Below, piece after piece: positions 19,622 through 28,298 of a stretch of DNA of 64,000 nt. A program made the position numbers and the translations under genes. Source of the stretch: Oscillospiraceae bacterium MB24-C1 (GTDB lineage Bacteria; Bacillota; Clostridia; Oscillospirales; Ruminococcaceae); contig CP133187.1 in NCBI GenBank assembly GCA_030913685.1, positions 372,001 through 436,000 of the forward strand, read 5' to 3'. Position 1 is the stretch's first letter. Every line of letters begins with the position of its first letter. The notes beneath the pieces were generated by a model. That model searched no databases. It worked only from the letters and a program-made list of their open reading frames with translations, and was not told the DNA's origin.

Positions 19622-20230
19622 ATGATGATTGCGATTGTCGATTACGGTGCAGGCAATCTTTTTAGCGTAAAAAATGCCTGCGATTTTTTATCTATAGAGA
19701 CGGTAACCACCAGTGAAGCTTCAATTTTAGAAACTGCCGACGGTATTATTTTACCGGGCGTGGGCGCGTTTCCTGATGCGATGAAAATGCTTAGCGCAAC
19801 CGGCCTGATTCCTACCATCAAGGCGCAAGCAAAGAAAAAACCGCTGCTTGGCATCTGTCTTGGCATGCAGATGCTGTTTGATTATGGCACCGAGTTTGGA
19901 AAATGCGACGGTCTAGGACTGATACCGGGTTATGTCGATCTGTTACTCTGTAAAGATTTAAAGCTGCCGCAGATCGGTTGGAACTCTCTGACGTTGCATC
20001 AGTCTTCGCCAATTCTGGCGGATACCCAAGATGGCGATTATGTTTATTTTGTACATTCCTTCGGTGCAGTCTGCGACGCGCAATATATTCTGGCTAGCAC
20101 TGAATATGGTTGCGAAATCCCCGCGTTGGTAGGCAACAAAAATGTGTTCGGTGCGCAGTTCCACCCCGAAAAGAGTGGTGAGGTGGGGCTTAATATGCTC
20201 AAAAACTTCGGGAAGTTGGTGGAAAAATGA
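19622..20230 (+). CDS. hisH: Imidazole glycerol phosphate synthase, glutamine amidotransferase subunit
   Basis: Releases ammonia from glutamine for HisF. It is a 202-residue class I amidotransferase with the nucleophilic cysteine in LGICLGMQ and the His-Glu pair in FHPEKSGEVG. The start may be ATG 19622 or the next ATG at 19625, behind GAGGGGG. It overlaps hisA by 4 nt. Confidence 0.96.
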   Translation: MMIAIVDYGAGNLFSVKNACDFLSIETVTTSEASILETADGIILPGVGAFPDAMKMLSATGLIPTIKAQAKKKPLLGICLGMQMLFDYGTEFGKCDGLGLIPGYVDLLLCKDLKLPQIGWNSLTLHQSSPILADTQDGDYVYFVHSFGAVCDAQYILASTEYGCEIPALVGNKNVFGAQFHPEKSGEVGLNMLKNFGKLVEK

Positions 20231-20952
20231 TTATTTTACCGGCAATTGATATCAAAGATGGCAACTGCGTGCGTCTGGTCAAGGGCGACTTTGCCACGGT
20301 ACACCGGGTTGCCGAAGATCCTTTAGAGACTGCTTTAGGCTTTCGCGCGTCGGGCGCGGTGTGGCTGCATATGGTCGATCTCGACGGTGCGTTGCAGGGT
20401 GCACGTGTCAATGCCGCTGTGTTCACCCAAATTGCGGCAGAGAGTGGATTGAAGGTTGAGCTAGGCGGCGGCATTCGCGATATGGCTGCAGTAGATTATT
20501 ATCTCTCGCATGGCGTACAGCGGGTAATTTTAGGTTCGGCAGCCCTGACCAACCCACAGCTGGTGGACGATGCCGTTCGCAATTTTGGTGAGCAAATCGC
20601 CGTCGGCATCGATGCCAAAAACCGAATGGTTGCCACTCGCGGCTGGCTAGATGCTAGCGAGGTGGATTTTATAGAAATGGCCAAGAGAGTGGAAGATAAA
20701 GGTGTAAAGTATATTATTTTTACGGATATTTCGCGCGATGGAACGCTGTCCGGACCGTCCATTGACCAGCTCACTGAGCTTAAAAATGCAGTGGACTGCA
20801 AGATCATTGCATCCGGTGGCATCGGGCAGCTTTCGGATATTGACCTGCTAACAAAAGCTGACCTATATGGTGCAATTTGCGGTAAGGCGCTCTATGCTGG
20901 AACACTCAGCCTGTCTCAGGCAATTATGGCGGGAGGCGATCAGTCATGTTAG
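20227..20952 (+). CDS. hisA: ProFAR isomerase
   Basis: A (beta/alpha)8-barrel enzyme that isomerises ProFAR to PRFAR. The 241 residues begin [16 protein letters not shown], which holds the catalytic aspartate. The second aspartate lies in [13 protein letters not shown], and IASGGIG forms a phosphate site. It overlaps hisF by 7 nt. Confidence 0.96.
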   Translation: MIILPAIDIKDGNCVRLVKGDFATVHRVAEDPLETALGFRASGAVWLHMVDLDGALQGARVNAAVFTQIAAESGLKVELGGGIRDMAAVDYYLSHGVQRVILGSAALTNPQLVDDAVRNFGEQIAVGIDAKNRMVATRGWLDASEVDFIEMAKRVEDKGVKYIIFTDISRDGTLSGPSIDQLTELKNAVDCKIIASGGIGQLSDIDLLTKADLYGAICGKALYAGTLSLSQAIMAGGDQSC

Positions 20953-21704
20953 CAAAGCGCATCATCCCGTGCCTAGACGTTAAGGATGGCAGGGTGGTCA
21001 AAGGTGTCAACTTTGTCGGTCTGCAAGATGTGGGCGACCCGGTAGAATGTGCTGTTGCTTACAACAATCAAGGTGCAGATGAAATAACTTTTCTTGATAT
21101 CACCGCCACGCACGAGGGTCGGGGCACCATGGTAGATGTCGTACGCCGCACCGCAAAAAAGGTGTTTGTACCGCTGACCGTCGGCGGGGGCATCGGTTCG
21201 GTGGAAGATATTAAGAATCTTCTGCGGGTCGGTGCCGACAAGGTCTCGCTCAATTCTGCCGCCGTACGAAAGCCCGAATTGATCAGCGAGGGCGCTGAAC
21301 GGTTCGGCAGTCAGTGTATCGTGGTTGCTATCGACGCAAAAAGAACGCCGGAAGGGACCTTCACCGTTGTTATTAATGGCGGACGTATCGACACCGGTAT
21401 CGAGGTGCTCGGTTGGGTTAGAAAGGTCGTCGAGCTGGGTGCGGGTGAAATTTTGCTCACCTCAATGGATACCGATGGTGTTCGCGGTGGGTTTGATATT
21501 GAACTGACCGATGCTGTTTCAAAAGCGGTAAATGTACCGGTCATTGCCTCTGGAGGTTGTGGAAAGCTCGAACACTTTACAGAGGTATTTCAGAAAACCG
21601 GGGCGGACGCGGCGCTGGCTGCGAGCTTGTTTCACTACGGTGAGCTGACGGTCGGGCAGGTCAAGGAAGATCTGCGCGCCTGCGGCATCCCGGCGAGGAG
21701 GTGA
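20946..21704 (+). CDS. hisF: Imidazole glycerol phosphate synthase, cyclase subunit
   Basis: The barrel subunit that uses ammonia from HisH to form IGP and AICAR. The 252 residues start [22 protein letters not shown], and the second catalytic aspartate is in [14 protein letters not shown]. Phosphate sites are VGGGIGS and IASGGCGK. It comes directly before hisI. Confidence 0.97.
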   Translation: MLAKRIIPCLDVKDGRVVKGVNFVGLQDVGDPVECAVAYNNQGADEITFLDITATHEGRGTMVDVVRRTAKKVFVPLTVGGGIGSVEDIKNLLRVGADKVSLNSAAVRKPELISEGAERFGSQCIVVAIDAKRTPEGTFTVVINGGRIDTGIEVLGWVRKVVELGAGEILLTSMDTDGVRGGFDIELTDAVSKAVNVPVIASGGCGKLEHFTEVFQKTGADAALAASLFHYGELTVGQVKEDLRACGIPARR

Positions 21705-21711
21705 GCGACAG

Positions 21712-22023
21712 ATGGATTTAGATTTGTTTTTTAAAAAAGGGGAGCTCATCCCTGCAATTGTACAGGAAACCGGCACGAAACAGGTACTGATGCTCGCCTA
21801 CATGAACCGCAAAAGCCTTGAGCTGACGCTTAAAACCGGCTACACCTGGTTTTATAGCCGCTCCCGCCATGAACTGTGGAACAAGGGAGCAACCTCGGGC
21901 CATGTGCAAAAGGTACTTTCTGTCTACGGTGACTGCGACAACGACACGTTACTAATCGAAGTTGAGCAAATTGGTAACGCCTGCCACACGGGTACGCACA
22001 GTTGTTTTTTCAATAAAATATGA
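21712..22023 (+). CDS. hisI: Phosphoribosyl-AMP cyclohydrolase
   Basis: A zinc enzyme that opens the adenine ring of phosphoribosyl-AMP. The 103 residues include [41 protein letters not shown] and the zinc cysteine region [11 protein letters not shown]. The protein stops after the HisI domain; the HisE pyrophosphohydrolase domain often fused to it is missing. It is the last gene of the operon. Confidence 0.95.
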   Translation: MDLDLFFKKGELIPAIVQETGTKQVLMLAYMNRKSLELTLKTGYTWFYSRSRHELWNKGATSGHVQKVLSVYGDCDNDTLLIEVEQIGNACHTGTHSCFFNKI

Positions 22024-22120
22024 TAAAGTGATCATACCAATATGTTTGCTATTTTTTAAAAATGTCGCTATTGCTATATATAAATGGGACGGTCAGTTAT
22101 TTGAGGCAGAGAATAAAATA

Positions 22121-22173
22121 TTAGTGCCCCCGATTGCAGCTTTATTGACTGCGATAGGGGGCACTAACGTTTT
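22121..22173. terminator. Bidirectional terminator after the his operon
   Basis: A 19-bp stem with two mispairs (22121-22139 with 22149-22167) is followed by CGTTTTT. The opposite flank is A-rich, so it can also end the convergent rluA-type transcript from the minus strand. Confidence 0.85.
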
Positions 22174-22271
22174 TCAGTTTCTTTAATGTTGTCTAAAATA
22201 CTATATTGATGCCTAATGCTGTCGGGATCATCTCTTGAGCTACGTCCCGTTTTTACTCTACATGTTTCAGT

Positions 22272-23225
22272 CTATTGAAAAAGCGACAAAAACGGAACGT
22301 CTTTAACCTCAAATAAGCGGTCATTTAGATATTGCAGATGCTCGGCCCGTTCCCCGGCGCAAAACTTTAGCCGATAGGCGTACAGCGCCTGAAACTTAAA
22401 GCCTGTCCCTTTATTTTGCTTTGCTGTACCGTATTTGGTGTCGCCTAGCAGGGGATGGCCGGTGCTACTCATCTGAGCGCGTATCTGGTGGGTGCGTCCG
22501 GTTAAAAGCTCAATTTCAAGCAGTGAATAGCGCTCGTTTTCTTTAAGCGCCCGGTATTTTGTCACGGCCGTTTTGGCTCCCGGCTGTGGGGAAGAAAACA
22601 CTTCCACCCGGTTTTGGGATTCATCCTTGAGCAAATAACTTTTGATCGTTCCACTCTGGGGCGAGATGCGGCCGTGTACTACACAGAGGTAATATTTTTC
22701 GATCAGTCTGTCACGGATCAGGGCATTGACAACCCTGAGGGTAGCGGCGTTTTTCGCGGCGATTACAATGCCGCCGGTGTTGCGGTCTATCCGGTTGCAC
22801 AAAGCGGGTGCAAAGCTGTTTTCGGCTGCGGGGTCATATTCTTTTTTTTCATAAAGATAGCGTTGGATGCGCGCAATCAATGTGTCACGCTCACCTGTGT
22901 CATCCTCGTGCACCACCAGACCCGGTTCTTTGTCAGCCAGTAGGATGTTTTCATCCTCATAGACAACCGAAAGTTTTTGTTGTGCGGCTAAAAAGGCGAG
23001 AGCAGAGGTTTCGTCCGGCGGAAAAAACTCGTCGTTGATATAGAGCGCGACCATATCGCCGGGCGTCAACACCGTGGCATTTTCGGCTCGCTTATTGTTG
23101 ACCTTAATTCGTTTTATTCGAATGTAACGTTGTAACAGCGAAGAAGGTAGGGAAGGTGCCACTTTTTTTACAAACCGATCCAATCGTTGACCGGCATCAT
23201 TTTCATTTATTATAAAAGATTTCAT
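22272..23225 (-). CDS. RluA-family pseudouridine synthase with S4 domain
   Basis: Converts uridines in rRNA (RluC/RluD type) to pseudouridine. ATG 23225 is chosen over an upstream in-frame start at 23339 because GAGGA precedes it and the protein then starts with an S4 RNA-binding domain (about residues 10-60). The catalytic aspartate is D147 in NRIDRNTGG; ELLTGRTHQIRAQM and GDTKYG complete the family pattern. The product has 317 residues. The exact rRNA site cannot be told from sequence. It is transcribed opposite to its neighbours. Confidence 0.88.
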   Translation of the reverse strand: MKSFIINENDAGQRLDRFVKKVAPSLPSSLLQRYIRIKRIKVNNKRAENATVLTPGDMVALYINDEFFPPDETSALAFLAAQQKLSVVYEDENILLADKEPGLVVHEDDTGERDTLIARIQRYLYEKKEYDPAAENSFAPALCNRIDRNTGGIVIAAKNAATLRVVNALIRDRLIEKYYLCVVHGRISPQSGTIKSYLLKDESQNRVEVFSSPQPGAKTAVTKYRALKENERYSLLEIELLTGRTHQIRAQMSSTGHPLLGDTKYGTAKQNKGTGFKFQALYAYRLKFCAGERAEHLQYLNDRLFEVKDVPFLSLFQ

Positions 23226-23286
23226 CTTGTCCTCGCTTTTTAGATGGTATTGGACATGTATGTAACGCAATAGATGCGTTGCAATT

Positions 23287-23295
23287 ATTATACCA
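23287..23295 (-). promoter_or_regulatory. Possible extended -10 promoter for the pseudouridine synthase
   Basis: On the minus strand TGGTATAAT (TG-N-TATAAT) lies about 60 nt before the start codon. No good -35 is visible, as is usual for extended -10 promoters. Confidence 0.4.
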
Positions 23296-23362
23296 CAATA
23301 ACAGCCATCATTTCCAGACAACCATAGCGGATTATTCATTGTATAATATTGCGCTTATACTC

Positions 23363-23391
23363 TTTAAATTCCATATAGTTTAAGCTATAAT
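23363..23391 (+). promoter_or_regulatory. Possible promoter for radC
   Basis: TATAAT at 23386-23391 with a weak -35 (TTTAAA, 23363-23368) 17 nt before it. It lies about 80 nt before the radC start. Confidence 0.45.
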
Positions 23392-23473
23392 ATTTTTAGA
23401 TGGCCCGTTTTGAACGGTTTGTCCGATGCTCCTGTTTCTGGAAGTACCAACATGGGATTAAGGAGGGAATGGC

Positions 23474-24157
23474 TTGTCTCAGGTTCACACTGGGCATCGT
23501 GAGCGGCTGCGAAAGCGGTTGGAACACGAAGGGCTAAACGGTTTTCAGCCGCACGAAATTCTTGAGCTGATTTTGTTTTATTCCATTCCCCGTGCGGATA
23601 CCAATCCGATTGCACACCGGCTGTTGGCACATTTTGGTTCGCTTTCAGCCGTACTGGAAGCACCGCAAAGCGAGCTGATGAAAGTTGAGGGAATCGGCGC
23701 GGCCAGCGCTACGCTGCTTTCGATGATTCCGGCTATTGCCCGTCGCTATCTCGTCGATAAAAACGACGCTGGCGTCGTGCTTGATTCACCACAAAAGCTC
23801 GGTGAATTCATTCACCCATATTTCATCGGGACCAATAACGAACAGCTTTATTTGATCTGTCTGGATAAAAAACGCAAACTGTTAAACTGTACGCTGTTGG
23901 CCGAGGGCTCGCTGGGGAAGGTTTCGGTTGATATGCGGCTGATTATAGAAACGGTGGTGCGATGCTCGGCCTCTTCGGTGGCGCTGGCACATAACCACAC
24001 GCAAGGTTTTGCGCTGCCTTCACATGATGACATCAGAGTGACGAGCCGCGTCGCTGAAGCACTTAAAATCCTTTCGGTTGATGTGGTAGATCACATTATC
24101 GTGGCGCGAGATGACTACGTCTCATTTGCTCAGTCTGGGCTATTCATCACAGCATAG
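23474..24157 (+). CDS. radC: RadC-family JAB/MPN domain protein
   Basis: The 227 residues contain an N-terminal helix-hairpin-helix (VEGIGAASATLL, about 71-82) and a C-terminal JAMM-type metal site, H173-x-H175 with D186. The usual HNHPSGD is HNHTQGF here, so the metal histidines are kept while the PSGD loop is changed. The start is a TTG with AGGAGGG before it. The family is linked by name to DNA repair, but its biochemical role is unsettled. Confidence 0.85.
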   Translation: MSQVHTGHRERLRKRLEHEGLNGFQPHEILELILFYSIPRADTNPIAHRLLAHFGSLSAVLEAPQSELMKVEGIGAASATLLSMIPAIARRYLVDKNDAGVVLDSPQKLGEFIHPYFIGTNNEQLYLICLDKKRKLLNCTLLAEGSLGKVSVDMRLIIETVVRCSASSVALAHNHTQGFALPSHDDIRVTSRVAEALKILSVDVVDHIIVARDDYVSFAQSGLFITA

Positions 24158-24218
24158 GTGCAGTACGCCGAGCTTATGCAGGAGTTAGACATATCGGTTT
24201 TCTTTAGCCGCATGACCT

Positions 24219-24245
24219 AACCATCTTGTGGTGCACCAGATGGTT
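24219..24245 (+). terminator. Stem-loop after radC, possible weak terminator
   Basis: AACCATCT at 24219-24226 pairs with AGATGGTT at 24238-24245 around an 11-nt loop. No strong T run follows, so termination is uncertain. Confidence 0.35.
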
Positions 24246-24318
24246 TAGATAAAAAAGGTATTTATGCACGACGTTAATGACAATGATTTTTATGGAATAT
24301 GTAAGCGGGGGTTTTTAT

Positions 24319-25227
24319 ATGGTGTTAGAAAATTTTGATGTGGTGTTAAAACGCGCAAAATCGGCTGTGCGCACCCGACGGGTTGTGGTTGCAGGCGCGG
24401 CGGATACCCATGTGATTGAGGCAGTCTTAGCAGCCAAAAATCTCGGTATAGCAGAGCCGGTGCTGGTTGGTGATAAGTCGGAGATCAGCGCGCTACTCAC
24501 CGCGCTAGGAGCCGCCCCTGAGCATTTTTTAATGATAGCCGGACAATCCCCTGCAGAATGCGGTGAGATAGCGGTGCAACAGATCAAGTTGGGTAACGCC
24601 GACTTTATCATGAAGGGGATGATTGAAACCCGCGACGTGCTAAAGCCACTGGTCAAAAAAGAAAACCAGCTCCATACCGGCAGGACGATGTCACATGTCG
24701 GCTTTTTTGGAATTCCAGGCGCTAAAAAGCTGATGATTATCACCGACGGCGGTATGCTGATTAACCCTACGCTGGAAGAAAAGCGCGATATAATCAATAA
24801 CGCAGTGTCATTGCTATGCGATATCGGCTATAAAAAGCCCAGCGTCGCAGTGCTGTGCGCCGTTGAGACGGTCAGCCCTAAGATGGTGGAGACGACCGAC
24901 GCACAGGCGCTGGTTGAGATGAATCGCGCAGGGGATATCCCCAACTGTACAGTGGTTGGGCCTATCTCCTACGACTTAGTCATGAGCAGCGACATCGCGC
25001 AGATCAAGCACTACGATTGTCCTCATTGCGGCGATTTTGACATTCTGATTGCGCCAACTATGGCCTGCGGTAATATTCTGGCCAAAAGCTGGATTCTGAC
25101 GGCGGGCGCCGATATGGCGGGGCTGATCGTTGGGGCTAAGGTGCCGGTGGTGCTTAACTCGCGCGGTTCTTCCGCGCAGGAAAAACTATATTCAATGGCG
25201 CTGGCCGCCATTTCTTCGCCCGATTAA
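24319..25227 (+). CDS. ptb: Phosphate butyryltransferase (phosphate acyltransferase family)
   Basis: Exchanges the CoA of butyryl-CoA for phosphate, giving butyryl phosphate for Buk. ATG 24319 is chosen because GCGGGGG precedes it; earlier in-frame ATGs at 24277 and 24292 have no ribosome-binding site. The 302 residues match the Pta/Ptb fold, with GAADTHVIEAV near the start, the conserved FIMKGMIETRDVLKPL block and a C-terminal VPVVLNSRGSSAQEK. The adjacent buk supports butyrate over acetate. A branched-chain acyl substrate is possible. Confidence 0.9.
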   Translation: MVLENFDVVLKRAKSAVRTRRVVVAGAADTHVIEAVLAAKNLGIAEPVLVGDKSEISALLTALGAAPEHFLMIAGQSPAECGEIAVQQIKLGNADFIMKGMIETRDVLKPLVKKENQLHTGRTMSHVGFFGIPGAKKLMIITDGGMLINPTLEEKRDIINNAVSLLCDIGYKKPSVAVLCAVETVSPKMVETTDAQALVEMNRAGDIPNCTVVGPISYDLVMSSDIAQIKHYDCPHCGDFDILIAPTMACGNILAKSWILTAGADMAGLIVGAKVPVVLNSRGSSAQEKLYSMALAAISSPD

Positions 25228-25250
25228 GTGTAAAAGGGGGAATATTTAAA

Positions 25251-26336
25251 ATGCGGTATAAAATTCTGGTCATCAATCCGGGTTCCACGTCCACCAAAAT
25301 TGCCGTCTATGAAGATGAGCATGAGGTGTGGTCGCGCAGCATTTTGCATTCCACTGAAGATCTTTTAAATTATCATAGGCTATTCGACCAGCTGATCATG
25401 CGCTATGAAAAGATTGTGGACACCATCACTATCCATGATATTCCTATGACTGACCTGTCCGCTGTGGTGGGACGGGGTGGCCTGTTGCCACCGGTAAAAT
25501 CCGGCGCTTATTTGGTCAACCACGATATGTTGGTACAGCTTGAGGAAGCACCGGTGTTGGAGCACGCGGCAAATCTCGGTGCGCCGCTAGCTTTTCGTGT
25601 GGCGGAACAATTGGGCGTACCAGCGTATATTTACGACCCTGTTACAGTCGATGAGATGATTGATGTCGTGCGCATCACAGGGCGAAAAAGCATCAAGCGA
25701 TTTGGAAAGGGGCATAACCTGAACATGCGCGCTGCCGCTCTGCGCTACGCCCGAGAAAACGGACTGGACTACCAACATCTTAACCTCGTGGTGACCCATC
25801 TGGGTGGGGGAATTACCTCATCGCTGCACAGCAAAGGGCGCATCATCGATATGATCTCGGACGATGAGGGCGCTTTTTCGCCCGAGCGTGCCGGCAGCTT
25901 GCCGGCGCAAAAGCTGATTGGCGAGTGTATGCAAGGCGACACTACCTACAAGGAAATGATGCGTAAGGTTCAACGTCAGGGTGGCCTGATGGATCATCTT
26001 GTCACGACTGACCTGCGCGAGGTTGAGCACCGCATTCTGGAAGGGGACGAATACGCCAAACTGGTTTATGACGCTATGGCACTCAATGTCTCAAAGGATA
26101 TCGCAAGGCTGAGTACGGTGGTCAACGGTCATGTGGATGCCATTATTTTGACCGGTGGCATCGCATATTCGCGCTCCTTCACCGCTGAAATAACTGAGCG
26201 GGTTAAATGGATTGCGCCCGTTAAGATTCTGGCAGGGGAAAACGAAATGGAAGCGTTGGCCCACGGAGCGCTACGGGTACTGCGGGGCGAGGAGCAGGCT
26301 AGAACCTACATTTTTCAGCCATTGGAAGATTGCTGA
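25251..26336 (+). CDS. buk: Butyrate kinase
   Basis: Transfers phosphate from butyryl phosphate to ADP, giving butyrate and ATP. The 361 residues are of the ASKHA acetate-kinase superfamily: ILVINPGSTSTKIAVYEDE at the N terminus, VTHLGGGITSSLH in the middle, and ILTGGIAYS for adenosine binding. It lies 23 nt after ptb with an AAAGGGGG ribosome-binding site. Together with ptb this is the terminal ATP-yielding step of butyrate (or isobutyrate/isovalerate) fermentation. Confidence 0.95.
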   Translation: MRYKILVINPGSTSTKIAVYEDEHEVWSRSILHSTEDLLNYHRLFDQLIMRYEKIVDTITIHDIPMTDLSAVVGRGGLLPPVKSGAYLVNHDMLVQLEEAPVLEHAANLGAPLAFRVAEQLGVPAYIYDPVTVDEMIDVVRITGRKSIKRFGKGHNLNMRAAALRYARENGLDYQHLNLVVTHLGGGITSSLHSKGRIIDMISDDEGAFSPERAGSLPAQKLIGECMQGDTTYKEMMRKVQRQGGLMDHLVTTDLREVEHRILEGDEYAKLVYDAMALNVSKDIARLSTVVNGHVDAIILTGGIAYSRSFTAEITERVKWIAPVKILAGENEMEALAHGALRVLRGEEQARTYIFQPLEDC

Positions 26337-26357
26337 AACCGATAGGGAGGAAAGAAG

Positions 26358-26798
26358 ATGTTTATTAAGCAATTGAGCGTTATTATTGAGAACAAAAAAG
26401 GCACTTTGGCCGACTGGGCCACGCTGATGGCCGAAAATAATGTTGATTTAATTGCGTCTACGCTTGTCGATACCGGCGAAACGGGCACGCTGCGCGCAGT
26501 GGTCAGCGATCCAGACACCGCTTTAGAACTGTTGCGCAAGGCGCATTATGCTGTTACTGTCACCGATGTGCTTGCTATCCCGCTTTTTGACCACCCCGGT
26601 TCGCTGGCTGAAATTCTAGAGCTGTTGCGCGCGAATAATATTTGCGTGGAATATCTTTATTCGTTCATGCGGCAGCTTGAGGGCGACGGGGTCGTGGTTC
26701 TGCGTGCTAATCTTCCAGGCGCTGCCCGCGCGTTGTTTGAGGCACACGATATCCCGATGATATCTGAGGCGCAGCTTGCAGCTAAAAAAACAAAATAG
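26358..26798 (+). CDS. Tandem ACT-domain protein
   Basis: 146 residues made almost wholly of two ACT domains (about 2-68 and 70-135), each a small beta-alpha-beta unit that usually binds amino acids. There is no catalytic or DNA-binding part. It sits 21 nt after buk with a GGGAGG site. Such lone ACT proteins are found near acyl-kinase and aryl-acid genes, so a sensor role for an amino acid in fermentation control is plausible but unproven. Confidence 0.75.
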   Translation: MFIKQLSVIIENKKGTLADWATLMAENNVDLIASTLVDTGETGTLRAVVSDPDTALELLRKAHYAVTVTDVLAIPLFDHPGSLAEILELLRANNICVEYLYSFMRQLEGDGVVVLRANLPGAARALFEAHDIPMISEAQLAAKKTK

Positions 26799-26837
26799 CA
26801 TCGTATCGCAGAGATTTAAAGAAAAGGGTGATCGGCA

Positions 26838-27182
26838 TTGAATTGTCTTATGGATATTCTTCGGGAACAAGGCGCAGACATAGATGGTATTATGGAACGC
26901 TTTCTAGGGGATGAGGCATTTTATACCGATTGCTTTAAAGAGTTTATGCAGGATGAGAAATTTGTTGCGCTAGGAAAGGCAATTGAGGCGAAAAGCTATA
27001 AGCAAGCCTATGAGTATGCGCATGCATTGAAAGGTGTGGCAGGAAATTTAGGACTGATACCTTTATATCGTCCCGTGAGCGACATTGTTAATGCGCTCAG
27101 GGCAGAGAAATATGATAACTTAGAGAATCTTTATTGCAATTTTGTTGTTTGTTGGGATGTTATTATTGCTACACTAGAATAA
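26838..27182 (+). CDS. Stand-alone HPt phosphotransfer domain protein
   Basis: 114 residues forming one four-helix HPt domain. The phospho-accepting histidine is H62 in AHALKGVAGN. A TTG at 26838 is the start, behind AAAAGGGTG. HPt proteins relay phosphate between response-regulator receiver domains. No histidine kinase or receiver protein is encoded in the window, so its partners are elsewhere. A strong terminator follows. Confidence 0.8.
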   Translation: MNCLMDILREQGADIDGIMERFLGDEAFYTDCFKEFMQDEKFVALGKAIEAKSYKQAYEYAHALKGVAGNLGLIPLYRPVSDIVNALRAEKYDNLENLYCNFVVCWDVIIATLE

Positions 27183-27225
27183 GGTATACGCGAGATACCA
27201 CGTTTAGGAACTATATTTTTATGTG

Positions 27226-27268
27226 GTGCGGACAAAAGCGCTAAAAAGCGTGATTGTCCGCACTTTTT
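27226..27268 (+). terminator. Rho-independent terminator after the HPt gene
   Basis: GTGCGGACAA pairs perfectly with TTGTCCGCAC, with an inner CGCT/AGCG hairpin, and is followed by TTTTT. Confidence 0.88.
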
Positions 27269-27318
27269 GATATGCCTGTTACTATAAAATATTTTTGTAA
27301 GAATAATTTTTACATTAA

Positions 27319-27348
27319 TTGACAAACTGACAACTTATAATATATAAT
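27319..27348 (+). promoter_or_regulatory. Promoter of the amino-acid ABC transporter operon
   Basis: A consensus -35 (TTGACA, 27319-27324) and -10 (TATAAT, 27343-27348) are separated by 18 nt. The spacer and -10 lie inside a large inverted repeat. Confidence 0.85.
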
Positions 27349-27360
27349 AAGTTGTCAGTT
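27325..27360. promoter_or_regulatory. Probable operator: perfect 14-bp inverted repeat over the promoter
   Basis: AACTGACAACTTAT at 27325-27338 is repeated as its exact complement at 27347-27360, with an AT spacer of 8 nt. The repeat covers the spacer and the -10 box, so a bound dimer would block RNA polymerase. The repressor is not known. A terminator function is unlikely, because the repeat includes the promoter itself. Confidence 0.65.
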
Positions 27361-27412
27361 GTTTTCTGAAGCTTCGCCTAAAATAAACATGTAGACAGAA
27401 AAGAGGTATGTA

Positions 27413-28231
27413 ATGAAATTATTTAAGAGAGCAAGCACATCAATAATCGCCATCCTTCTGTTATCAATTTTACTTGCCGCCTGCGGTGGTAGCGGTACTG
27501 CTGTAAATGCGGCAAAGGATAAAGACAGCCTTCAGCGGGTCAAAGACACTGGAAAGCTCACAGTGGTTGGTAGCGGTGGATACCCTCCATTTAACTTTTT
27601 TGATGATAATGGTAAGGTGGTTGGATTTGATGTTGACGTCGGGCAAGCCATTGCAGAGCGGATGGGGGTTGAGCTCAATTATGTTACAAGCGATTGGGAT
27701 GGCCTTGTGGAAGGACTAAGAAATAAACGCTATGACGGAATACTAGGTAGTATGGCAATTACCGAGGATCGACTTAAGGTTGTAGCCTTCTCCGATCCAT
27801 ATTATTACTCCGGTGCACAGCTTGTAGTGCGTAGCGATTCTGGAATTACTGATTCTCCCCAGATGAAAGGTAAGACGATTGGCGTGACCACCGGAACCAA
27901 CTACGTGGACGATGCTAAAGAGTTAGGTGCCGAGGTTAGTCTTTATCAAGATGATAACGCCACTCTGATGGAGCTGATCAACGGCAGAATTGACGGCATT
28001 ATAACCGACAGGCTTGTGGCACTTAAGGCAATGGAAGAAATGAGTGGCGGCAGTGACCTTGTGCTGGCCGGTAAAATTTTGCGACTTGAGGAAATGGGTA
28101 TTGCTATTAACAAGGATGATACGACCCTATTGGCAGCGGTCAATGAGATACTCGAAGAAATGCGCGAGGACGGCACCCTGTCAGAAATTAGTAATAAATG
28201 GCATAACGGGGTGGATATTACAGTAGAATAG
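27413..28231 (+). CDS. Polar amino-acid ABC transporter, substrate-binding lipoprotein
   Basis: 272 residues with a lipoprotein signal peptide: charged start, hydrophobic core and lipobox LAAC with the lipidated cysteine at about residue 24. The mature part is a family 3 periplasmic-type binding protein, with GYPPFNFFDDNGKVVGFDVD near its start and a C-terminal region ending EEMREDGTLSEISNKW. It binds an amino acid outside the membrane and delivers it to the permease encoded next. The ligand (histidine, glutamine, cystine or other) cannot be read from the sequence. Confidence 0.92.
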   Translation: MKLFKRASTSIIAILLLSILLAACGGSGTAVNAAKDKDSLQRVKDTGKLTVVGSGGYPPFNFFDDNGKVVGFDVDVGQAIAERMGVELNYVTSDWDGLVEGLRNKRYDGILGSMAITEDRLKVVAFSDPYYYSGAQLVVRSDSGITDSPQMKGKTIGVTTGTNYVDDAKELGAEVSLYQDDNATLMELINGRIDGIITDRLVALKAMEEMSGGSDLVLAGKILRLEEMGIAINKDDTTLLAAVNEILEEMREDGTLSEISNKWHNGVDITVE

Positions 28232-28298
28232 TGATCTGTCTAGCAAAAAAACATGAGGAACCTGCGTACACGGATCCTTTTCGAAAAGAGGTATTTTA

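Noticed and set aside
21962-22186. 74-codon frame overlapping the end of hisI
   Set aside because: Overlaps hisI in another frame and crosses the operon terminator.
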